DNA of 64,000 bases from Acanthosepion esculentum (lineage: Eukaryota; Mollusca; Cephalopoda; Sepiida; Sepiidae), in contig OZ038509.1 in the NCBI GenBank assembly GCA_964036315.1, positions 28,016,419 through 28,080,418 of the forward strand. The letters are read 5' to 3'. The notes under the pieces are model-generated. The model was not told the origin of the DNA and did not search any database. It saw nothing but the letters and a program-made list of their open reading frames with translations. Both the position numbers and the translations under genes were made by a program. This document shows positions 57,971-64,000 of this stretch, in pieces; within the stretch, counting starts at the first letter, position 1, and each line of letters starts with the position of its first letter.

Positions 57971-58275
57971 GCTGAAATGTTGTAATAAATATGGCGACAA
58001 AGATGAGAACAATAGTCCGAATAATGTAAATAATGTACATAATACCTCATCTCAGAAATATAGACAGATACTGAAAGGTGAAACATTGTAATAAATATGG
58101 CGACAAAGATAAGGACAATAGTCCGAATAATGTAAATAGTGTACATAATACCTCATCTCAGAAATATAGACAGATACTGAAGGGCGGGAACGTTGTAACA
58201 AATATGGCAACAAAGATGAGGACAATAGTCCGAATAATGTAAATAATACCTCATCTCAGAAATATAGACAGATAC
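57971..58275. repeat. SINE family 4 tail array, 3 copies of about 106 bp
   Basis: AATAGTCCGAATAATGTAAA begins at 58011, 58117 and 58224. Each unit has TTGTAA.AAATATGGC.ACAA and CTCATCTCAGAAATATAGAC. The SINE head and body are absent. The array is homologous to the 98-bp units at 40401-40815. Confidence 0.9.
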
Positions 58276-58282
58276 CAAAAAG

Positions 58283-58481
58283 GCATTAAAATATTTTCTA
58301 AAAATTAAAACTTTCCTACCATTTCTAAGGTATATATTTATTGCATTATGGTCTTCTGTAGTGAAAATGTCTGAGGTACCTACTATGAAAAATGACCTTG
58401 AATCTTTTTAGTAGTGTGGTCCACTTGTGATGAGCCCTAGATCACGCGGCCCACTGCTCGAAAAATGTTGCCCATGCCTGC
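58283..58481. mobile_element. hAT-like element fragment, copy 3
   Basis: Matches the end of copy 1: AAATATTTTCTAAAAATTAA, AGGTACCTACTA, GACCTTGAATCTTTTTAGTA, then GCGGCCCACTGCTCGAAAAA and GCCCATGCCTG. Confidence 0.8.
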
Positions 58482-58557
58482 TTTTCGAAAGAGGCACAAA
58501 GACAAACCAAAATACAGGTGCAAAAAACAGAAAAAAATTTAGTTACGAAACATACCA

Positions 58558-58775
58558 AAATGCATTAAAATATTTTCTAAAAATTAAAACTTTCCTACTA
58601 TTTCTAAGGTATATGCTTATGCATATGATCTTCTATAGTGAAAATGGCCGAGGTACCTACTACAAAAAATGACCTTGAATCTTTTTCGTAGTGCAGCTTG
58701 CCTTCTTATGAGTCACGAATTATGCAGCCCACTGTTTGGAAAAGGTTTCCCATTCCTGTTATATACAAATAAAAC
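58558..58775. mobile_element. hAT-like element fragment, copy 4
   Basis: Fourth copy of the same end: AAATATTTTCTAAAAATTAA again, GGTATATGCTTATGCATATG, GAGGTACCTACTAC, ending CCCACTGTTTGGAAAAGG. It follows copy 3 at about 275 bp, so copies 3 and 4 look like a tandem duplication. Confidence 0.8.
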
Positions 58776-59002
58776 TTTCAGTGCAAGAGCAGTAAGAGAT
58801 CCAAGTGCTCATTTGAAATAATTGTCCAGATTAAAAGAGTTACTGAATTGCATCAGTTGTTCAGGAAGAAATTAAGAGTGTAGCTGAATTAATTTTGCAA
58901 CTTACAGTGGCTGCCTTTTAGCAACTCTGTCCAATATGTGAATTTGCTTTGACAGCTCATGCTTTCAGTTTTATTCCATCTGGAAAAGTTAGTTGCTTGT
59001 TT

Positions 59003-59311
59003 TTTGAGATAATAATAACTGATGCAAGTTTTACTAATTAACCCATAGCTGAGGGAGAAGAGGTAGATTCATACCTTTCCCAAGAGTATTTGCATGTAAG
59101 TGAATATAACAAACCCACATGAAATTGGAACTTAGCTCTCTGACAATTCTGAACCTTTAGCCATTACACCACATGCAAATCCAAGCTTATAGCTTCTGCT
59201 ATTCCCAAACAGTCACCCATCTACACACTGACCAGGATCAATGTTGCTTAACTTTGGTGATTGGATGAGAACTGGTATTTCAGTGGGAAACAGTTGTAAG
59301 CAAATTGTGTT
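59003..59311 (-). mobile_element. Composite 5S rRNA-tRNA SINE (family 3), copy 3
   Basis: On the minus strand, the 5S-like part (59311 down to about 59183) reads GCTTACAACTG, CAAAGTTAAGCAAC, CCTGGTCAGTGTGTAGATGG, GTGACTGTTTGGGAATA. A tRNA-like part (GTGGTGTAATGGCTAA, then CTAAGTTCCAATTTC) and the core (CTCAGCTATGGGTTAATTAG) follow. The tail is missing. It abuts the tail of copy 2 directly. Confidence 0.85.
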
Positions 59312-59706
59312 TTTTTTATTTATGTTTTACAGCTTATCAACATTTTGCAGGTTATTTAAAGCCAGAAAATATATTTTTAGATTGTAAGAATTATTTGGAG
59401 ATAATAATGATTTACTGATACAGGTCCTACTAATTAAACCATAATTGGGGGAAGAAGAGGTGAATTCATACTTTTCCCAAGAGTATTTGCTTGTAAATGA
59501 ATCTAAAGAACCTGACTGGAATTGGAACTCAGCTCTCCAATTTCAAATTCTAAGCCATTATCCATTACACCCCATGTACATTCAAGCTTATAGTATATTC
59601 CCAAGCAGTCACCCATATGAGTACTGACCAGGCTTGACATTGCTTAACTTCAGTGATCTTGTAAGAACCAGTGTTTCAGAGGGATATGACCGTAAGCAAA
59701 TTATGC
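59312..59706 (-). mobile_element. Composite 5S rRNA-tRNA SINE (family 3), copy 2, complete
   Basis: Minus strand: the 5S-like head from 59706 reads GCTTACGGTCATATC, GAAGTTAAGCAATGTC, CCTGGTCAGTACTCATATGG and GTGACTGCTTGGGAATA. Compare the conserved 5S words GCTTACGGCCATA, GAAGTTAAGCAACGTC, CTGGTCAGTACTTGGATGGG and TGACCGCCTGGGAATA. A tRNA-like module follows (GGGGTGTAATGGATAATGG; GAGTTCCAATTCC). Then come the core (CTTGGGAAAAGTATGAATTC, AATTATGGTTTAATTAGTAG) and the tail CTGGCTTTAAATAACCTGCA, GTTGATAAGC and A-rich end. This is the best full-length copy, about 395 bp. Confidence 0.88.
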
Positions 59707-59819
59707 ACTGTACAATTTGATTAATGTTTTATGAGAATGAACCTCCAACATTTACCATGTCAAAATGTACAGTATTTACTCTGTCACCTCCCCCACCCCA
59801 CCTCCCAATTGAACAAGAT
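59707..59819. other. Spacer
   Basis: Short anonymous stretch with a C-rich word near 59789-59806. Nothing is recognised. Confidence 0.4.
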
Positions 59820-60140
59820 GTGACGCAAGGTCTATTTTTGGGTGGGGACTCAAGCGCATACGCCCTGGACAGGAATAAAAATTCCCCTCAGCCCCCCAAA
59901 CCACCAGTTGCGCTGACCTCAGTGCGAGCACTGATCCATCCCTCTGGTGCAATGGGAGGGTGCAGCTGTTCCCCAAGCCTGGGAAACTCTCGGTATTATT
60001 TTCCTCAGTTGCCCCTCTATCCTTTGACAGAGAAGCCCCTGAGCGCACTCTGCCCAAAGACAGAGACGCAACTGAGAGATGATAAGCCATGCTTTAAGAA
60101 ACTTCTCCAAGGAGGAATTTTATACACCATGTCAAAATTT
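59820..60140. repeat. GC-richer dispersed repeat, copy 2
   Basis: 59950-60085 matches 25348-25486 (CCCCTGAGCGCACTCTGCCC, AAAGACAGAGACGCAACTGA, GAGATGA). The remainder (59820-59950) is also GC-richer and has no copy elsewhere in the window. Open frames exist on both strands (for example 59776-60090 minus) but no protein family is recognised. Confidence 0.7.
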
Positions 60141-60839
60141 ACATCAGCACCAAGATAGCAGATGAGATATATAAAGATGTAATCCATTTGATCTTGCTAA
60201 GGCTCAATCATGTCATCACTTATTTTAAAATGATTATGAGTACATTATTTTCAATGGGGTAGCACTAATGCTAACATAAGAAACTGGGATTGCCACTTCT
60301 ACAGACTCTCATAAAGTCTTTACAGTTTTTACTCACCACAAATGGAAAATAGTTATTTGCATCATTGTTAAAACATAACCTATGAAGCTATGTTTATTTG
60401 ATGTTATAATGCTGATTTATCTTGATCTGTTTCATTTAGCAATGCAGATTTTTAATTTTGAGATATTGATTTTTATTTCTGATTGTTTGTTACTATAACA
60501 CAGCAAAAGCAGCACATTGTAGCAATGTTTTTGTTAGTGCACTACTATTAAAAGTTCTAATTTGAAGAATAAAACAATTTCTCAGTCAAATTTGCAACTT
60601 AATAATAGTAACGTCAAGGTTTTTGTTCATGTTCACCTAGATAATAATGATTTTGTATGCCTGCTTGTGTGTTTGTTCCAGATGGTAATGATGAGATTGG
60701 CTGTTTCCTTATAAGGAAACATTCAGCATTCATACTTGAGTTACACTTTTTACACTCCTTGTCCATTGATCTGCGATCCAAATATAATATCCATTCTCTT
60801 CAACTCTAATGGTAATATTCACTGTTTCTTTATATGAAA
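60141..60839. other. Anonymous AT-rich sequence
   Basis: No gene or element is recognised. Confidence 0.5.
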
Positions 60840-61198
60840 CATCTTGGGTATAACGGTAAACTACATCTGGCAGCAAGGCCTCTGATCAGGAGGTTTTAAG
60901 AAGCATGGAAACACTACTTAATTGCTGTTGTTCCTAGGTCCACCCTGCCTTAGGGTGGTAGCACCTGTTAGGGTCCCAGCTATGGGCAAATAGTTAACTG
61001 CCAAACCAGGGTCAAAATGTATAAAAAAATTTATAGTAAAAATACCAGCAATACCTTTTTGTAAAAAATAATAGAAAAAATATTACCAGCAATACATTTT
61101 TGAAAATGAAATTATTAATGCTAATCTCAAAAAATTAAAATTTGATATTGAATGACCCATAAGGAGTTGATATGCCACTAAACAAACAAACAAACAAA
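60840..61198 (+). mobile_element. SINE-like repeat, family 1 (copy 3)
   Basis: CTTGGGTATAACGGTAAACT, GGCCTCTGATCAGGAGGTTT, CTACTTAATTGCTGTTGTTC, TTAGGGTGGTAGCACCTGTT, CCAGCTATGGGCAAATAGTT and ATTACCAGCAATACATTTTT are in the family order. The end GACCCATAAGGAGTTGATAT runs into a (CAAA)n tail. Confidence 0.8.
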
Positions 61199-61574
61199 TC
61201 CTTATATAGAAACATTCAGCACTCATTTACCAATGTTACTTTTGGTTGAAATTTTAAAAATCTTTCTCCTGAAACAATTTTTTAGGAAAATAGATTTCTC
61301 AAGTTCACTGTTATCATGCTTTCCAGTATTGATGGGTTTTTTTCTTCTGTAGTGACAAAGAAAAAAAACAAGTCTTGCCACATAAAATAATCTGTCAAAA
61401 AGGAAAATCCAAATCTAGATCAGGTGGATTTTAGAAGGCCTCAAAATATGGTAATTGTTTGCACTTCCCAACCAGTCTTGGCCAATCACAACCTTTCTTA
61501 CCCAAATCAAAGAACTCTGATTTGAAGCACAGGATTGTTTTTAGCCCTTTGTGCATGAAGCGGTAGTTGTGAGT

Positions 61575-61810
61575 TGTGATGTTAATTTTTTACCCTATTT
61601 ACATTATTCGGACTGTCCTCATCTTTGTCGCCATATTTATTACATCTCAGCCGTTGTACACTCCGGCCTTCTTCAGGTGGTTGGAATGTTGAACTGGACC
61701 CTTTATTTCGCTCACTGGGGTAGACTGTTCTAGTTCCACGTGCCATGTTTAATGGATGTCAGTTATCAGTTATCTCCCGTTAATTCCCCTGTCAAAGTTC
61801 TCCACTGCCA
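61575..61810 (-). mobile_element. SINE family 4, inverted left arm
   Basis: The minus strand reads GGCAGTGGAGAACTTTGACA, GGGAATTAACGGGAGATAAC, GTGGAACTAGAACAGTCTAC and CCACCTGAAGAAGGCCGGAG. It ends with AATAAATATGGCGACAAAGA and GACAGTCCGAAT. It is the reverse complement of 61897-62110. Confidence 0.85.
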
Positions 61811-62160
61811 AGTCCCGAAAGACACATGGCACAGTAGATAAAGGCATTAGTTAGATCCAGTGATGGGATCCAAAGAATGTGAGTTCAATACCAGGTTAAG
61901 GCAGTGGAGAACTTGGAGAGGGGAATTAACAGGAGATAACTGATAACTGACATCCATTAAACATAGCATATGAAACTAGAACAGTCTACCCCAGTGAGCG
62001 AAATAAAGGTTCTTTTCGACATTTCAACCACCTGAAGAAGGCTGGAGCGTACAACAGCCAAAACGTTGTAATAAATAATGGTGACAAAGATGAAGACAAT
62101 AGTTCGAATAATGTAAATAGTCTACATAATACCTTATCTCAGAAGTATAGACAGATACTA
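61811..62160 (+). mobile_element. SINE family 4, right arm with tRNA-like head
   Basis: The head region 61820-61895 has TGGCACAGTAGATAAAGG (box-A-like) and GTGAGTTCAATACC (box-B-like). The body GGCAGTGGAGAACTTGGAGA, ATTAACAGGAGATAACTGAT, ACCCCAGTGAGCGAAATAAA and CACCTGAAGAAGGCTGGAGC follows. One tail unit ends with CTTATCTCAGAAGTATAGAC. A single tail unit here contrasts with 3-4 units in the other copies. Confidence 0.8.
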
Positions 62161-63490
62161 ATTTTTTACCATTTTTGATTTATGACCCGAGGTATTTTCT
62201 GATGTTGGACTTGCAAGACTTATTTGGAATTATGACCTAATTTTGATTTTTGTGTTCTGAACTTCCCTATTGCTATTTAAAAAACCTTCCTAATGTTTTG
62301 TTTAAAGTAGTATGGAACATCAACACCTTGACAGTCATTTTTCTCTCTTCGGAACTATTCAATTTCGTTGTTACTGCTGTTGGAAGTCTTCATGTGATGG
62401 GAAAAGAAAATCATATTAAAATTTAAATAAAAAATGAAAATATGAATAATCTTGGCATAAGACAATGAGATGCATTAAATATTGGTACCTTTTATTATCT
62501 AAGAAAAAATGCTGTTTTTTTTTTTTACATGATTTTCATTACAGAGTAGTCTCTCTTTATTTTTCATTTTGTTATTTACAGATAATTACAATATAAATTC
62601 TGTGAAAAGGAAATGACTTGACATCAAGCTTAATCACCTCCTTTGGCAATCTTTGAACAAGTAGATTATAAAGTAAATTTATTGATTAGGAAGCTGATAA
62701 AAACTAAAATATGAAAGGGTTAAATTCCTTCTGCCAACTTGTGACCACTCATCTACTGTGATTGCCAGGATGCCAACAAAAGTCAGAGACGGGGGGAGAA
62801 AAAATAAGCCTCGTAAATTTTCCTTTTGCTTCTGTATCTCATCATCGTATTTCTATTTTTGTAACCATTTCCTCAATGGACATAATCAATAATCAATCAA
62901 TCTTTTTCCCATAAAAAAACGTGCTACCTCCTAGCTTTGAACATGTAATAAATCAGAGGTCACTTGAGAGCGTATTGATTTTGTGGGAGGCTTCAGATAT
63001 GGTGTGTCTGTATACAACAAAGCGATTTGCTGAACAGCAAATGTTTTTTTCCCCTCTGCTCTGGCGGTGGATCTAATAAAGCTTATCTGACCAGACTCAA
63101 CTTTGAACTTTCATTGAAAAAGGACCACAGATTTCATGATTGTTATACTGTTGTTACTTTTCGGCAAGGATCAGATTGTTTTTATCTGCTAAGAGATTTA
63201 CTTTCATGAATTTATGTTACAGTTGATAACAAATGAGAAAACAGATTTAATGGAGATATCAAGTGAGGCGAACAGGTTTTATTATATGAATGATATTGAT
63301 ATTGAAAAATACTTTTTCAAATCCTGATAACTTTGTCCCTTAGAGAAGTTTGAAGCCATTTTATTGACTTGGTGCATATGGAAATATCATGTCCTTTTTA
63401 GATTAATAAAACAATTTTATTTGTAAATAGCATCAACAGCTTGGACAATTTTTCTACAAGGTTGAAACTAATTAATTGTTGAAAGCAATA
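62161..63490. other. Anonymous AT-rich sequence
   Basis: No gene is recognised. The stretch 62640-63240 is slightly less repetitive and has no identified motif. Confidence 0.5.
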
Positions 63491-63496
63491 AGATAC

Positions 63497-63704
63497 TTAT
63501 TATTCATTTTTGACTAGTATTTCTTTCATCTTATTTCTCTTGCTATTCCATCAAGTAGTAATAGTCTTAATTTGTCTGAATTTCTTAGATGAAGCCTTGG
63601 CAATTATTATTCATTTTTCACGAGTATTTCTTTCATCTTATTTCTCTTGCTTTTTCAACATGTAGTAATAGTCTTAATTTGTCTGAATTTCTTAGTTGAA
63701 ATAT
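63497..63704. repeat. Tandem duplication, about 107 bp, 2 copies
   Basis: GTAGTAATAGTCTTAATTTG occurs at about 63555 and 63662. TTATTATTCATTTTT and GTATTTCTTTCATCTTATTT precede it in both copies. Confidence 0.9.
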
Positions 63705-64000
63705 TTTCAACAATGTAATTATGGATAGACCCAACGTATACATTATGAAGAGCAATTCCTCATGACTTCACTTTGTAGATGTTGCTTCAAGGTCCATTGT
63801 GCATTGTATTCTCCCCTTGGAGGTTAACACAAATATTTAAGGCCATGTATTTTTATTTGTTTACTTTCCTCTATAAATTAACATTTGAAATGTTTTCTTT
63901 TGATTGGATTAATCTTGTATATATTTATTATATGATTGCAATAGAAAATTAATACTTGATATTAAATTATACTACTATCTAAATATGTGTAAGAGATTAG
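63705..64000. other. Anonymous AT-rich sequence
   Basis: No gene or repeat is recognised to the end of the window. Confidence 0.5.

Noticed and set aside
59583..59706. Genuine 5S rRNA gene (minus strand)
   Set aside because: Diverged from 5S at several conserved sites, and always followed by tRNA-like, core and tail modules in three copies; it is a SINE head.
59776..60090. 104-codon minus-strand protein
   Set aside because: Open on both strands in GC-richer DNA, with no recognised family; kept only as an unknown repeat.

Overview
The window looks like intergenic or intronic DNA from an animal nuclear genome. It is strongly A+T-rich, with long (TA)n microsatellites and a dense, mostly decayed population of eukaryotic transposable elements (TEs). 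No intact host gene, RNA gene or CRISPR array is supported. The mixture suggests a mollusc, and a cephalopod is the best guess: mariner/Tc1 transposons, two groups of non-LTR retrotransposon, a Penelope-like element with a GIY-YIG domain, and several SINE families, one of them a 5S rRNA-tRNA composite. This assignment is inference only.

Layout. 0-3 kb: a Tc1-like remnant, then the longest readable coding relic, a 5'-truncated non-LTR reverse transcriptase on the plus strand with only three in-frame stops over about 2 kb. 4.6-10 kb: an 85-bp tandem array, a SINE, and two local duplications. 10.3-14.4 kb: a foldback SINE tail, a promoter-like block leading into a FLYWCH-like zinc-finger fragment, a LINE endonuclease fragment, and LINE/Penelope scraps. 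16-18.5 kb: a mariner containing a nested solo LTR, then an antisense non-LTR RT. 20.3-28.9 kb: a tRNA-derived SINE pair, a second solo LTR, a direct-repeat pair, a composite 5S-tRNA SINE, and a 31-bp array. 29-31.6 kb: a mariner interrupted by a LINE 3' end, then two further LINE fragments. 33.6-36.6 kb: a foldback MITE and two abutting mariners. 38.8-40.8 kb: LINE 3' ends in inverted and tandem arrangement, and a SINE with an amplified tail. 42.7-46.4 kb: SINE-tail fragments and small local repeats. 47-49.7 kb: a mariner carrying a piece of another mariner, then a mariner derivative whose interior is a nine-copy 148-bp array with signs of higher-order structure. 50.7-58.8 kb: a 112-bp satellite-like array, a mariner deletion derivative, a Penelope-like element, hAT-like copies and a Tc1 deletion derivative. 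59-64 kb: two tandem composite SINEs, a GC-richer repeat, another SINE, and an inverted SINE pair.

The recognisable genes are relics of selfish elements: DDE transposases, LINE RT/endonuclease, and Penelope RT/GIY-YIG. SINEs, solo LTRs and MITEs are the non-coding dependants of such elements. The most distinctive points are the amplified array inside a TIR transposon, the 5S-tRNA composite SINE that shares a 3' tail with an unrelated-headed SINE, the two solo LTRs with target-site duplications, and the FLYWCH-like fragment behind a plausible promoter and splice acceptor.
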